From Alphaproteobacteria bacterium (GTDB lineage: Bacteria > Pseudomonadota > Alphaproteobacteria > Reyranellales > Reyranellaceae), in assembly GCA_016870115.1 (NCBI GenBank), contig VGCH01000006.1:124001-188000 (forward strand): 64,000 nt of DNA. The letters run 5' to 3'. The notes under the pieces are model-generated. The model was not told where the DNA came from, made no database searches, and saw only the letters and a list, made by a program, of their open reading frames with translations. This document shows, piece after piece, positions 35,909 to 45,376 of this stretch; position 1 is the first letter of the stretch; each line of letters starts with the position of its first letter. The position numbers and the translations under genes were made by a program.

Positions 35909-36823
35909 TCAGTCCGGCATCGCGACCTGGCGGTAGTGACGCGCCACCTCACCTGGGGTCGTGTGCCAGACGTGGGCGTGCCGGCCGATCCGGCGCAGCG
36001 CCTCATCGAGATACTTGATGCGATGGCCCATGCCGATCAGCCAGGGATGGAGCGAGAGGTTGAACACCTGGCCGCCCTCGCCGTGCAGATAGTCGAACGC
36101 CTCGGCCACCAGATCGGGATAGCGCGGCATATCGATGCGCCGCAGCCAGAGCTGCTGCACATCGTCCCATTCAGGTTGATTGGGCAGCGAAACGAAGGGG
36201 CGGCCGACATTCATGGCATAGGGCTGGTCGTCGTTGGGCCAGTCGAGCACATAGTCGAGGCCGGCCTCGGCCAGCAGCTTCGGCGTGCGGTGCGACTCGC
36301 CATAGTCCTGGCCCATCCAGCCGGTGGGGCGGGCGCCGGTCGCCTTCTCGACGGCGTCGATCGCGCCCGAGATGGTGGCCTTCTCCGCCGCCTCGTCCAT
36401 TTTCGACGTGATCATGCGGTTGGCCGACGTGCCGTGGGCGATGAATTCGTAGCCGCGCCGACGAAACTGCTCGATCAGGTAGGGATAGCGCGCTGCCGCC
36501 AGTTCGTTCACCGCCACACCGGCTTTCAGGCGATGCCGATCCAGCACCTCCAGCACGCGGAAGATGCCGACACGATTGCCGTACTCGCGCTGCGTCCAGG
36601 TACGGTAGTCGGGCGTGAAGGTTCCATACTCGCCGACGAAGCGCGGGTCGCGATGCGCGTCGGCGGGCGGCAGCAGTTCCCAATACTCAAGATGCAGCGT
36701 CACGAAGAAAGCGATGCGAGCCTGACCCGGCCACACGAGCTTCGGCCGCTTGTGGAAGGGCGAGAACTCGTAGTGCGGGTTGTCCATCCCCGGAGGCAGG
36801 GGCTTCAGCGGCACGGTGGACAT
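35909..36823 (-). CDS. polysaccharide deacetylase family protein, PuuE-like (second copy)
   Basis: A 304-residue NodB-homology protein. ATG 36823 is preceded by AAGGAGG at the right distance; the preceding gene stops one base before. Family segments are VTLHLEYWELLP, REYGNRVGIFRVLEVLDRH, YEFIAHGTSANRMI and TGARPTGWMGQDYGESHRT, which resemble the metal-independent PuuE allantoinase branch more than chitin deacetylases. The C-terminal NLSLHPWLIGMGHRIKYLDE has the conserved His. Closely related to the next gene, likely an ancient tandem duplication. Confidence 0.85.
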   Translation of the reverse strand: MSTVPLKPLPPGMDNPHYEFSPFHKRPKLVWPGQARIAFFVTLHLEYWELLPPADAHRDPRFVGEYGTFTPDYRTWTQREYGNRVGIFRVLEVLDRHRLKAGVAVNELAAARYPYLIEQFRRRGYEFIAHGTSANRMITSKMDEAAEKATISGAIDAVEKATGARPTGWMGQDYGESHRTPKLLAEAGLDYVLDWPNDDQPYAMNVGRPFVSLPNQPEWDDVQQLWLRRIDMPRYPDLVAEAFDYLHGEGGQVFNLSLHPWLIGMGHRIKYLDEALRRIGRHAHVWHTTPGEVARHYRQVAMPD

Positions 36824-36824
36824 C

Positions 36825-37724
36825 TCACGCCTCCTTGCCGAGATGGCGTTGGTAGGCGGCGAGTCCGTTCGCGCTGTACCAGTCGACGATCTCCTCGCCG
36901 GTGCAGATCCAGGCATCCTTGTGCTTGCGAATGTAGGAGAGTGCCTTGTCGAGGTGCCGCAGACGGTGCGGGGCGCCCATCATGTAGGGGTGCAGCGCGA
37001 TACACATCACGCGGCCATGGTCCGAGCCCTCGCGATAGACCGTGTCGAAGTGATCCACGATCATGCGGCCGAACTCCTCGGCCTCGACCGGCTGGCGATA
37101 GATGTTGGCGTCGTTCAGATCCATCGAATAGGGGATGTAGAGCAGCGGCCCGTGCTTCGTGGCGATCGGGGTCGGCTGGTCGTCGTGGTAGAAGTCGCAG
37201 AGATAGTCGAGCCCCGCCTCTTTCACGAGATCGGGCGTGTTCATCGTGTTGGACACCGCCGGGGAGAACCAGCCGCGCAGCCGCCGGCCGGTCAACCGCA
37301 GGTGCACTTCCTTGGAATACTCGATCGCCTCGCGCTCCTCCTGCTCGGAGTAGTTCCAGTGGTAGCGCGTGTTGAACGTGCCGTGGCTCATGTACTCCCA
37401 GCGCCGCGCTTCCATCGCCTCGAGAATCTCGGGGTACATCTGGATCACCGAGATCGAGAGCGAGACGGTGCAGCGCACACTGTGCTTGTCCAGCACCTCT
37501 AACATGCGCCAGAGCCCGACCCGGTTGCCGTAGTCCCGTCCGCCGTAGCCCAGCACGTCGGGATGCGGCATGCGTGGCCAGGGGTTGCGTACCCGGACTT
37601 CCGCCGGCTGGTACTCATAGTGCTCGATATTGGGCACCACCCAGACGGCCACCCGCGCCCCGTTGGGCCAAGCGAGCTTGGGTCGTTCGACGATCGGCGA
37701 ATAGCCGAACCGGTAAGGTTCCAT
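36825..37724 (-). CDS. polysaccharide deacetylase family protein, PuuE-like (first copy)
   Basis: A 299-residue paralogue of the following gene, with GYGGRDYGNRVGLWRMLEVL, WEYMSHGTFNTRYHWNY, TGRRLRGWFSPAVSNTMNT and IALHPYMMGAPHRLRHLD. The same layout supports a PuuE-type amidohydrolase acting on allantoin-like or other cyclic amide compounds. It diverges from xdhA across 74 bp. Purine degradation (xanthine dehydrogenase plus allantoinase) would explain the neighbourhood, but no urate oxidase or other purine-ring enzyme is seen nearby. The start has a distant GGGAGG (13 bases). Confidence 0.84.
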   Translation of the reverse strand: MEPYRFGYSPIVERPKLAWPNGARVAVWVVPNIEHYEYQPAEVRVRNPWPRMPHPDVLGYGGRDYGNRVGLWRMLEVLDKHSVRCTVSLSISVIQMYPEILEAMEARRWEYMSHGTFNTRYHWNYSEQEEREAIEYSKEVHLRLTGRRLRGWFSPAVSNTMNTPDLVKEAGLDYLCDFYHDDQPTPIATKHGPLLYIPYSMDLNDANIYRQPVEAEEFGRMIVDHFDTVYREGSDHGRVMCIALHPYMMGAPHRLRHLDKALSYIRKHKDAWICTGEEIVDWYSANGLAAYQRHLGKEA

Positions 37725-37798
37725 GTCGGTTGTTGCCTCCCAAGATTGGAGTGCAACACGGGTTGCCTTCGCCCGCAACGGGCCGCATTCTCGTTCGC

Positions 37799-39208
37799 AT
37801 GGCGGATCGGATTCGTTTGCTGCTGAACGATGCCGAGGTCGAGACAGCCGACGTCTCGCCGATGACGACGCTGCTTGACTGGCTGCGCGACACGCGAGGC
37901 CTCAAGGGAACCAAGGAGGGCTGCGCCGAAGGCGATTGCGGTGCTTGCACCGTTGTGGTCGAGCGTCGCGCCGCCGATGGCACCATGCGCCGCGAGGCGA
38001 TCAACGCCTGCATCGCGCTGATGGGCCAGCTTGATGGCGCGTCGGTGCGGACGGTCGAGGGGCTGACCGGATCGGACGGCGCTCCCCATGCCGTGCAGGC
38101 GGCATTCACAGAAACCGACGCTACGCAGTGCGGCTTCTGCACGCCGGGCTTCGTGATGAGCGCCTTTGCCTTCGCAGCCGGCGGCGAGCGCGGTGCGGAC
38201 GGTGCGATTCACGAGGCGCTCGCGGGCAATCTCTGCCGCTGCACCGGCTATCGGCCGATCGTCGAGGCGATGCGTCGCGTCGCCGGGACAGCGGTGGCCC
38301 CGCCGCCGGACCTCTCCGCTCTCGCCCGCGGAGGCGATGCCTGTTTCGAGGTCGGCGGTCACCGCTTCGTCGCGCCCACGACGCTCGCCGTGGCGCTTCG
38401 CCTGCGCGCCGCGCATCCCGACGCGGCACTGCTCGCGGGAGCGACCGATCTCGGCCTCCTGGCGAGCCGGCATCGCAAGCCGCCGGCTTCACTCATCCAT
38501 CTTGCGCGCGTGCCTGAATTGCACCGCATCGATCGCGTTGGCGACAGCATCTCCCTTGGCGCCGCGGCGAGCTACGCGGATGCGACGCCGGCGCTCGTCG
38601 AGCACTGGCCCGCGCTCGCACCCTATCTGTCGCGCCTGGGTTCGCGCCAAATCCGCGCGATGGGCACTCCGGGCGGCAATCTCGGCACGGCCTCGCCGAT
38701 CGGCGACATGCCGCCGGTGTTCCTGGCGCTGGGCGCCGCGCTTCGCATCGCGTCGGTACGCGGCGAGCGTCGCGTCGCGATCGATGAGTTCTTTCTCGGC
38801 TATCGTCGAACGGCTCTTGCGCCGGACGAGATCATCGTCGCGATCGACTGTCCTCTCCCGCGCGCCGGCGAGGTCTTCCACTGCGACAAGCTCAGCAAGC
38901 GACGCGATCAGGACATTTCCACGGTCGCGGCTGCCTATCGATTGCAGCTCGAAGGCGCACGCATCGTGGGCGCGCGTGTGGCCTTCGGCGGCATGGCCGC
39001 GACTCCGCTGCGTGCGCCACGCACCGAGGCTGCGCTGATCGAGGGCGGCATCGAGGCTGCCGCACGCGCGGCGGAGGCCGAGTTCACTCCGCTGGACGAC
39101 TGGCGCGGGAGTGCTGACTATCGACGAACCGTTGCCGGCAACCTGATCCGCCGATTGGGCGCGCGGCTCGCGAGTCCGGCACGCGCCGTCGAGGTCGAGG
39201 CGCTATGA
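37799..39208 (+). CDS. xdhA: xanthine dehydrogenase small subunit (2Fe-2S plus FAD)
   Basis: A 469-residue fusion of 2Fe-2S and FAD domains, the standard bacterial XdhA layout. Iron-sulfur Cys: GCAEGDCGACTVV (Cys42, 47, 50), Cys71, then QCGFCTPG and LCRCTGYRP. The FAD domain starts near residue 185 with LLAGATDLGLL and MGTPGGNLGTASPIGD; the C-terminal flavoprotein domain ends at GSADYRRTVAGNLIRRL. It overlaps the Mo-subunit gene by 4 bp. The enzyme oxidises hypoxanthine and xanthine to urate in typical cases. Confidence 0.93.
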   Translation: MADRIRLLLNDAEVETADVSPMTTLLDWLRDTRGLKGTKEGCAEGDCGACTVVVERRAADGTMRREAINACIALMGQLDGASVRTVEGLTGSDGAPHAVQAAFTETDATQCGFCTPGFVMSAFAFAAGGERGADGAIHEALAGNLCRCTGYRPIVEAMRRVAGTAVAPPPDLSALARGGDACFEVGGHRFVAPTTLAVALRLRAAHPDAALLAGATDLGLLASRHRKPPASLIHLARVPELHRIDRVGDSISLGAAASYADATPALVEHWPALAPYLSRLGSRQIRAMGTPGGNLGTASPIGDMPPVFLALGAALRIASVRGERRVAIDEFFLGYRRTALAPDEIIVAIDCPLPRAGEVFHCDKLSKRRDQDISTVAAAYRLQLEGARIVGARVAFGGMAATPLRAPRTEAALIEGGIEAAARAAEAEFTPLDDWRGSADYRRTVAGNLIRRLGARLASPARAVEVEAL

Positions 39209-41508
39209 AAGGCGGCGCCCACGCGGCCGAACGGCACGACAGCGCGCTGCGCCACGTCACGGGTGGGGCGGCGTACATCGACGATCTGCCCGAGCCGCCG
39301 GGCACGCTTCACGCGGCGCTGATCTTGAGCCCGATCGCCCACGGGCGGATCGCGATGCTCGACCTGGGCGCCGCGCGGACCGCACCGGGCGTCGTCGCCG
39401 TGTTGGGGCCGCACGACATTCCAGGGCGCAACGATGTCGCGGCGATCGGGAAAGACGAGCCTCTGTTCGCCGAGGGGCGCGTCTACTTCGCCGGACAACC
39501 GCTCGCCATGGTGTTGGCGGATACGCTCGACCGCGCGCGGGCGGCGGCCGCGCTGGCACGGATCGAGATCGTTGCGGAGCCCGCGATCCTTTCCATCGAC
39601 GCGGCCCTGGCGGCCGAGACGTGGGTGCAGGCGCCGGCGCGGCTCGCGCGGGGTGATGCGCCGGCCGCGCTCGCCCGGGCGCCGCATCGCCTGACCGGCG
39701 AGTTCCGCTGCGGCGGACAGGAGCACTTCTATCTGGAAGGACAGATCGCCTTCGCGCTGCCGGGCGAGGATGGCGACATGCTGGTCCATTCCTCGACCCA
39801 GCATCCGACCGAGGTCCAGCACATTTGCGCGCGGCTACTCGGCTGCGACTTCAACCGCATCACCGCAACGGTGCGCCGGTTGGGTGGTGGTTTCGGCGGC
39901 AAGGAGAGCAACGCCTCGTGGGTGGCCGGCGCGGCGGCGCTCGGGGCCGGGCATACCGGCCGGCCGGTGAAGCTGCGTCTGCCGCGCGAGATCGACATGG
40001 TGGCGACCGGCAAGCGACACGGCTTTCTCTATCGCTACGAGGTGGGGTTCGACGACGAAGGTCGCGTGCTCGCGCTCGATGCGATGCTGGCTGCAGACGC
40101 CGGTTGGAGCCTCGATCTCACACCCGGCGTGGTGACACGGGCACTGACGCACATCGACAACGCGTACTTCATTCCGCATCTGCGGGCCGTGGGCTATGCC
40201 TGCCGAACGAACCTGCAATCCAACACCGCGTTTCGCGGCTTCGGCGGGCCGCAGGGCGTCCTGGTCATGGAGGACGCGATCGATCGCATGGCGGCCCATC
40301 TTGGCCGCAATGCCGACGCGCTGCGGGCGCTGAACTTCTACGCGCGAGGGCGCGACACGACGCCCTACGGCCAGCCGGTGACGGAGAACCATCTGCCGCG
40401 CGTGTGGGCCGAGGCGCGACAACTGGGCGAGGTCGAGCGACGGCGGGCCGAGATTGCGGCCTTCAACGCGACCAGCCCGATCCTCAAGCGTGGCCTCGGC
40501 GTCTTTCCGCTGAAGTTCGGGATCTCGTTCAACAGCCCGCATATGAACCAGGCGGGAGCGCTGGTGCATGTCTATACCGACGGCTCGATCCGGCTGGCGC
40601 ATGGTGGCACCGAGATGGGGCAGGGCCTGTTTGTGAAGGTGGCGCAGGTCGTCGCGGAAGTGTTTCAGGTCGATCTCGACCGCATCCGGCCCGCGGCGAC
40701 CTCGACCGCCGACGTGCCCAACACCTCGCCGACGGCGGCCTCCACGGGCTCGGACCTCAATGGCGGGGCGGCGTTCGAGGCGGCGCGCGAACTGAAGCGC
40801 CGCATGACCGCGTATGCCGCTGAGCATTTCGGCGCGGCCGAAGCGGACGTGGTGTTTGCCGACAACCAGGTGCGCATCGCCGCACCCGGCAGCAATCAGG
40901 TTCTGTCCTTCGGCGAGTTGGCGCAACTCTGCTGGCTCGGCCGCGTATCGCTGTCGGCGACCGGCTATTACCGCACGCCCGGCATCCACTGGGACCCCGC
41001 GACGATGCAGGGGCGACCATTCTTCTACTATTCCTTCGGCGCGTCGGTCGCCGAGGTGGCGATCGACACATTGACCGGTGAGAACCGCGTGCTGCGCGCT
41101 GACCTCGTCCAGGATTGCGGTCGCTCGCTCAATCCGGCGATCGATCTCGGCCAGATCGAGGGCGCCTTCGTGCAGGGGCAGGGCTGGCTGACTTGCGAGG
41201 AGCTGTGGTGGGACGATCGTGGGCGCCTGCGCACCGTCGGTCCCTCGACCTACAAGATCCCGGGCAGCCGCGACGTGCCGCCGGTGCTGAACGTCCGCCT
41301 GCTTGAGAACGCACCAGCCGAGGTCGCGACGGTGTTTCGGTCCAAGGCGGTGGGCGAGCCGCCGCTCATGCTGGCGACGGCGGTGTGGACCGCGCTGCGC
41401 GATGCCATCGCGGCTTGCAGGCAGGCGCCGGGCCCGATCCGGCTCGACGCACCGGCGACGCCCGAGCGGGTCTTGGCCGCGGTGCGGGCGCGGCAGGCGA
41501 AATCGTGA
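39205..41508 (+). CDS. xdhB: xanthine dehydrogenase molybdopterin-binding subunit
   Basis: The 767-residue XdhB has the full molybdopterin subunit: GQEHFYLEGQIAFALPGE, RRLGGGFGGKES, TAFRGFGGPQGVLVMEDAID, GGTEMGQGLFVKVAQVVAEVF, TGSDLNGGA and the catalytic Glu in KAVGEPPLMLATAV. These match XdhB proteins and not the CoxL-like protein at 702-3416, so the window has two distinct molybdenum hydroxylases. The maturation factor XdhC, often the next gene, is absent here. Confidence 0.94.
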   Translation: MKGGAHAAERHDSALRHVTGGAAYIDDLPEPPGTLHAALILSPIAHGRIAMLDLGAARTAPGVVAVLGPHDIPGRNDVAAIGKDEPLFAEGRVYFAGQPLAMVLADTLDRARAAAALARIEIVAEPAILSIDAALAAETWVQAPARLARGDAPAALARAPHRLTGEFRCGGQEHFYLEGQIAFALPGEDGDMLVHSSTQHPTEVQHICARLLGCDFNRITATVRRLGGGFGGKESNASWVAGAAALGAGHTGRPVKLRLPREIDMVATGKRHGFLYRYEVGFDDEGRVLALDAMLAADAGWSLDLTPGVVTRALTHIDNAYFIPHLRAVGYACRTNLQSNTAFRGFGGPQGVLVMEDAIDRMAAHLGRNADALRALNFYARGRDTTPYGQPVTENHLPRVWAEARQLGEVERRRAEIAAFNATSPILKRGLGVFPLKFGISFNSPHMNQAGALVHVYTDGSIRLAHGGTEMGQGLFVKVAQVVAEVFQVDLDRIRPAATSTADVPNTSPTAASTGSDLNGGAAFEAARELKRRMTAYAAEHFGAAEADVVFADNQVRIAAPGSNQVLSFGELAQLCWLGRVSLSATGYYRTPGIHWDPATMQGRPFFYYSFGASVAEVAIDTLTGENRVLRADLVQDCGRSLNPAIDLGQIEGAFVQGQGWLTCEELWWDDRGRLRTVGPSTYKIPGSRDVPPVLNVRLLENAPAEVATVFRSKAVGEPPLMLATAVWTALRDAIAACRQAPGPIRLDAPATPERVLAAVRARQAKS

Positions 41509-41578
41509 GCGCGCTTTTCTTTCGGCGCGGCACGCCGGCACGATAGGCTGGGCGAGCTTCGAACACGGGGAGAGCGAG

Positions 41579-42361
41579 ATGGACGTGCGGATGGATGGGC
41601 GGGTGGCCGCGATCACCGGCGGCAGTACCGGCCTTGGCTTTGCTATGGCGCGGGAGTTCGCGGCGTCGGGCGCCGGCGTGGCGCTGATCGCCCGGCGCCA
41701 GGAGGCGCTTGCCGAGGCCAAGGCCGCGCTGAAGGGCGTTGGTGGCCGTGTCGAGGCCTATTCCTGCGACGTCTCGAAGGCCGAGCCCATCGCCGAGACG
41801 GTGAAACGCATCCAGGGCGACTTCGGCAAGATCGACATCATGGTGAACAACGCCGGCATCAGCCATGCCAAGGCCTTCGACACGGTGAGCGATGCCGATT
41901 GGCAGGGTGACCTCGATCTCAAGCTGTTCGCGGCCATCCGCTTCTGTCGCCTGCTCTTGCCGGGCATGCGCGAGCGGCGCTGGGGGCGGGTCCTCAACGT
42001 GCTCAATATCGGCGCCAAGGCACCCGGCGCCAACTCGACGCCGACCAGCGTCAGCCGCGCCGCCGGCATGGCGTTGACCAAGGCGCTCAGCCTAGAGAAC
42101 GCGCCTCACAACGTGCTGGTGAATGCGCTGCTGGTGGGCCTGATCGAGAGCGACCAGTGGGCGCGTCGCCACAAGACCGTCGGCAACAACCAGAGTTACG
42201 AGCAATTCCTCGACGGCATGGCCAAGGGACGCATCCCGATGGGCCGCATGGGCGAGGCCGCCGAGTTTGCGCGCATGGCCTGCTTCCTCTGCTCCGACGC
42301 CGGTTCCTATGTCACCGGCGTCGCGATCAACGTCGACGGCGGCATGAGCCCGGCGGTCTGA
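41579..42361 (+). CDS. SDR family protein with all three catalytic residues replaced
   Basis: A 260-residue SDR beginning after GGGGAGA. The cofactor loop TGGSTGLG, NNAG and the C-terminal SYVTGVAINVDGG are normal. The catalytic set is not: the Ser position is Gly145 (LNIGAKAPG), Tyr is Thr156 and Lys is Arg160 (TSVSR). Sequence quality elsewhere is good, and similar SVSRAAG proteins exist as I recall, so this is an unusual SDR branch, perhaps with binding or different chemistry, and not a broken gene. The hydrolase gene follows by 7 bp. Confidence 0.88.
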   Translation: MDVRMDGRVAAITGGSTGLGFAMAREFAASGAGVALIARRQEALAEAKAALKGVGGRVEAYSCDVSKAEPIAETVKRIQGDFGKIDIMVNNAGISHAKAFDTVSDADWQGDLDLKLFAAIRFCRLLLPGMRERRWGRVLNVLNIGAKAPGANSTPTSVSRAAGMALTKALSLENAPHNVLVNALLVGLIESDQWARRHKTVGNNQSYEQFLDGMAKGRIPMGRMGEAAEFARMACFLCSDAGSYVTGVAINVDGGMSPAV

Positions 42362-42368
42362 GGCTGCG

Positions 42369-43085
42369 ATGGCGCGCGTTCCGCTTCTGTTGGTGCCGGG
42401 ACTCCTCTGCTCGCCCCGGCTGTTCGCCGCGCAAACGTCGGCGCTCGCCGACGTGGCGGAGATCGTCGTGCCGGACTGGCGGCGCGCGCCGCTCTCTATC
42501 TGGAGCGACTGGGCCTCCGCGGCGCGCTGGGTGCTGGACCAGGCGCCGGCCGACCGCTTCGTGCTGGCCGGACTGTCGCTGGGCGGCATGCTGGCGGTCG
42601 AGATCATGCAGATCGCGCCGGAGCGCGTGAGTCGGCTCACCCTGCTGGCTACCGGCATGCGGGCGCAGAACGAGACCGAACGCGCGATCCGGCGCGCCCG
42701 CATTCGGATGGCGAACGACGGGCTTTTCGACACCGTGCTCGGGCTGCAGATGTCGCGATTCATCCCGGCCAATCGCCTGCCCGACGCCGCGCTGGTGGGC
42801 GAGGTGGTGACGATGTGCCGCGAGATCGGGCCCGAGATCTACAAGCGCCAGGAAGAGATGGCAGCGGTGCGGGTCGATCGCCGGCCGGACCTGCCGCGCA
42901 TCGCCTGTTCGACGCTGGTCGCCTGTGGGCGCGAAGACGCCGCGACGCCGCTGTTTCTCTCCGAGGAGATCGCGGCCGGTATTCCCGGTTCGCGGCTGGT
43001 GGTGTTGGAGAAGTGCGGACACTTGCTCACGATGGAGCGGCCCGAAGCGGCGACGGCGCTGCTGCGGGAGTTCCTTACAGGATGA
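42369..43085 (+). CDS. alpha/beta hydrolase
   Basis: A 238-residue alpha/beta hydrolase with nucleophile elbow GLSLGG (Ser70), an Asp in CGREDAATP and the catalytic His in EKCGHLLTMERPE. No lid domain is large, so it resembles small esterases or carbon-carbon hydrolases. It is paired with the preceding SDR gene. Its 3' end overlaps the convergent CoA-transferase gene by 11 bp. Confidence 0.9.
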   Translation: MARVPLLLVPGLLCSPRLFAAQTSALADVAEIVVPDWRRAPLSIWSDWASAARWVLDQAPADRFVLAGLSLGGMLAVEIMQIAPERVSRLTLLATGMRAQNETERAIRRARIRMANDGLFDTVLGLQMSRFIPANRLPDAALVGEVVTMCREIGPEIYKRQEEMAAVRVDRRPDLPRIACSTLVACGREDAATPLFLSEEIAAGIPGSRLVVLEKCGHLLTMERPEAATALLREFLTG

Positions 43086-44283
43086 TCTTCTTTGCGCGCA
43101 GCGCGGCGATGGCGGCCTCGTCGAGGCCGGCCCGCCCGCGCAGCACCTCGTCGGTGTGCTGGCCCAGCGCCGGCGGCGGCCGGCTGTCGTCGACCGGCGT
43201 GTCCGAGAAGCGGTAGTTCGAGCCGACGATCGGGATCGTGCCGGCATGCCCGGTCGCGTAGTCCTTCAGCATGCCGCGGCGTCGCACCTCGGGATGATCG
43301 AGCGCCTCCTTCATGGTGCGGATCGGCCCGGCCGGCAGATGGCGCAGCTTCTTCATCCAGTTCTCGCGCGTGTCGGTGCTCAACACCGCATCCATCAGGG
43401 CATAGAGCGCGCGCTTGTTGGCGACGCGATCCGCCACGGTGAGAAAGCGCGGATCGGTCACCCATTCGGGATGACCCAGCGCCTTGGCGGTGTCGGTGAA
43501 CAGCTTCTGGTTGGCCACGGCCATGTAGAGCCGGCCGTCCGAGGCGGCGAAGGAGTTGTTGGGCGCGGAGTTGAAATGGCCATTGCCGGCGCGCTGCGGT
43601 TCGGTGCCGGAGCTGAGATAGTAGGCCCCCTGGTTGCCGAGCGAGACCAGCGCGGAATCGTAGAGCGCGAGATCGATGTGCTGGCCGCGGCCCGTGTCGC
43701 GTCGCGCGTAGAGTGCGGTCGCGATCGCGGCGGTGGCGTGGATGGCGGTCATCGTGTCGACGATGGCGATGCCATGGCGCACGCCCTCGCGATCGGCATC
43801 GCCATTCACCGCCATCATGCCGCTTTCGGCCTGAAGCACCGGATCGTAGCCCGGCCGGTCGGCGAGCGGGCCGGTCTGGCCGTAGGCCGAGATCGAAAGA
43901 TAGATGAGCTTCGGGTAGCGGTCCTTAAGGCTCGCATGGTCGAGCCCGTACTTGGCGAGCACGCCGGGACGAAAATTCTCGACCAGAACGTCGGCGCCGG
44001 CGAGCAGGCGGTGAACGACCTCGCGGCCCTCGGGCTTGGTGAAGTCGAGCGCGATGCTGCGCTTGCCGCGATTGAAAGTCGCGAAGAAATGGCTCTCGCC
44101 CTTCGGGCCGCCGAACCGGGGGCCCGCACCCTTTCGCGTGTCGTCGCCGCCGTCGGGGTTCTCGATCTTGATGATCTCGGCGCCCAGGTCGGCCAGCGAC
44201 TGGGTGCACATGGGGCCGGCGATCACGCGGCTGAAATCGACGACCACGATGCCGTTGAGCGGCGGGCGACCGGAGCTGGCCAT
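43075..44283 (-). CDS. CaiB/BaiF family CoA-transferase
   Basis: A 402-residue class III CoA-transferase. LNGIVVVDFSRVIAGPMCTQ, LGAEIIKIENPDGGDDTR, ADVLVENFRPGVL and GYDPVLQAESGMM (with the Asp of the family active site) are present. It moves CoA between carboxylic acids. ATG 44283 is taken as the start because the family N-terminus begins there; the ribosome site is weak. It diverges from the Bug binding-protein gene across 113 bp. Confidence 0.9.
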   Translation of the reverse strand: MASSGRPPLNGIVVVDFSRVIAGPMCTQSLADLGAEIIKIENPDGGDDTRKGAGPRFGGPKGESHFFATFNRGKRSIALDFTKPEGREVVHRLLAGADVLVENFRPGVLAKYGLDHASLKDRYPKLIYLSISAYGQTGPLADRPGYDPVLQAESGMMAVNGDADREGVRHGIAIVDTMTAIHATAAIATALYARRDTGRGQHIDLALYDSALVSLGNQGAYYLSSGTEPQRAGNGHFNSAPNNSFAASDGRLYMAVANQKLFTDTAKALGHPEWVTDPRFLTVADRVANKRALYALMDAVLSTDTRENWMKKLRHLPAGPIRTMKEALDHPEVRRRGMLKDYATGHAGTIPIVGSNYRFSDTPVDDSRPPPALGQHTDEVLRGRAGLDEAAIAALRAKKIIL

Positions 44284-44396
44284 GGCGCGGGAGGCTTCCT
44301 TCTGCAACGCGAGGCGGGGCGAGAAGTATGGCGCGGAACCGGCTTGCGGGGCAGGCGGCTCTTGGCCACCGTTCGCAGACCGAACCGGAGGATCCG

Positions 44397-45359
44397 ATGC
44401 GCCTCGCCCGCCGTGCCCTGCTCGCCGCCCCGCTCGCACTCGGCCTTGCGCCCGCGATCGCGCAGGACAATTGGCCCAACCGGACGATCCGCATCGTCGT
44501 CCCCTTCGCGCCCGGCGGATCTGGCGACATCACGGCGAGGCTCGTGGGCAAGCACATCGAGGACAAGACAGGCCAGCCCGTGGTCGTCGAGAACAAGCCG
44601 GGCGCCAACGGCCTGATCGGTGTCGCGGCCGCCAAGACGGCGCCGCCGGACGGATACACGCTGCTGCTCGCCACGACCTCGACGCACGCCGCCAATCCCA
44701 GCCTCTACAAGAACCCGGGCTACGATCCGCAGAAGGACTTCCAGCTGGTCGGTGTGATCGGTGGCAGCGGCACGGCGCTGGTGGTGTCGGCCGACAGCCC
44801 CTACCGCAAGCTTGAGGACCTGATCGCCGACGCGAAGGCGCGACCGGGCAAGCTCTTCTTCGGGCACTTCAACGCGAGCTCGCATGTGCCGTCGGAAGTG
44901 CTGGCCGAGCGCGCCGGCGTGCAGTGGACGGCGGTGGCCTATCGCGCGATCGGCAACGCCTGGAACGATCTCTTCGCCGGCAACATCCAGTTCTTCTTCG
45001 TCGATCTCACCGCGTCGCGCGGGCATATCGTGGCGGGCAAGGTCCGACCGCTCGCGATCTCGTTGGAGGAACGCCACCCGCTCTACCCGGCGGTGCCGAC
45101 GGTCGCGGAGTTCCATCCCGGCTTCAACACCTCGGGCATGCTGGCGCTGGCGGTGCCTGCCGGCACGCCGCCGGCGGTGGCGCAGCGGCTGAACGATCTC
45201 ATCAACGAGGCGATCCTCTCGCCCGCCATCGCGCCCAAGCTCGACGATTTCGGCCTGCGCGTGCGGCGCCACACCCTGGCCGAAGCCGACGAGCGCGGCC
45301 GCGTCGAACGCGCCAAATGGGCGGAGTACATCCGCATTGCGCGCATCGAACCTCAGTAG
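44397..45359 (+). CDS. Bug/TctC family tripartite tricarboxylate transporter binding protein
   Basis: A 320-residue periplasmic protein starting at ATG 44397 behind GGAGG. The signal peptide spans about residues 1-22. PNRTIRIVVPFAPGGSGDITAR, VENKPGANGLIGVAAAKTAPPDGYTLL and YAVGSLAPAL-like NPSLYKNPGYDP are typical Bug features. The membrane subunits TctA and TctB are not in the window, which is common for Bug proteins. Location next to the CoA-transferase suggests an organic acid ligand. Confidence 0.9.
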   Translation: MRLARRALLAAPLALGLAPAIAQDNWPNRTIRIVVPFAPGGSGDITARLVGKHIEDKTGQPVVVENKPGANGLIGVAAAKTAPPDGYTLLLATTSTHAANPSLYKNPGYDPQKDFQLVGVIGGSGTALVVSADSPYRKLEDLIADAKARPGKLFFGHFNASSHVPSEVLAERAGVQWTAVAYRAIGNAWNDLFAGNIQFFFVDLTASRGHIVAGKVRPLAISLEERHPLYPAVPTVAEFHPGFNTSGMLALAVPAGTPPAVAQRLNDLINEAILSPAIAPKLDDFGLRVRRHTLAEADERGRVERAKWAEYIRIARIEPQ

Positions 45360-45376
45360 CGCGTCAGTGGCAGAAA

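Noticed and set aside
39835..41721. 628-codon minus-strand frame opposite xdhB
   Set aside because: Shadow of the xdhB codon pattern; no recognisable sequence.
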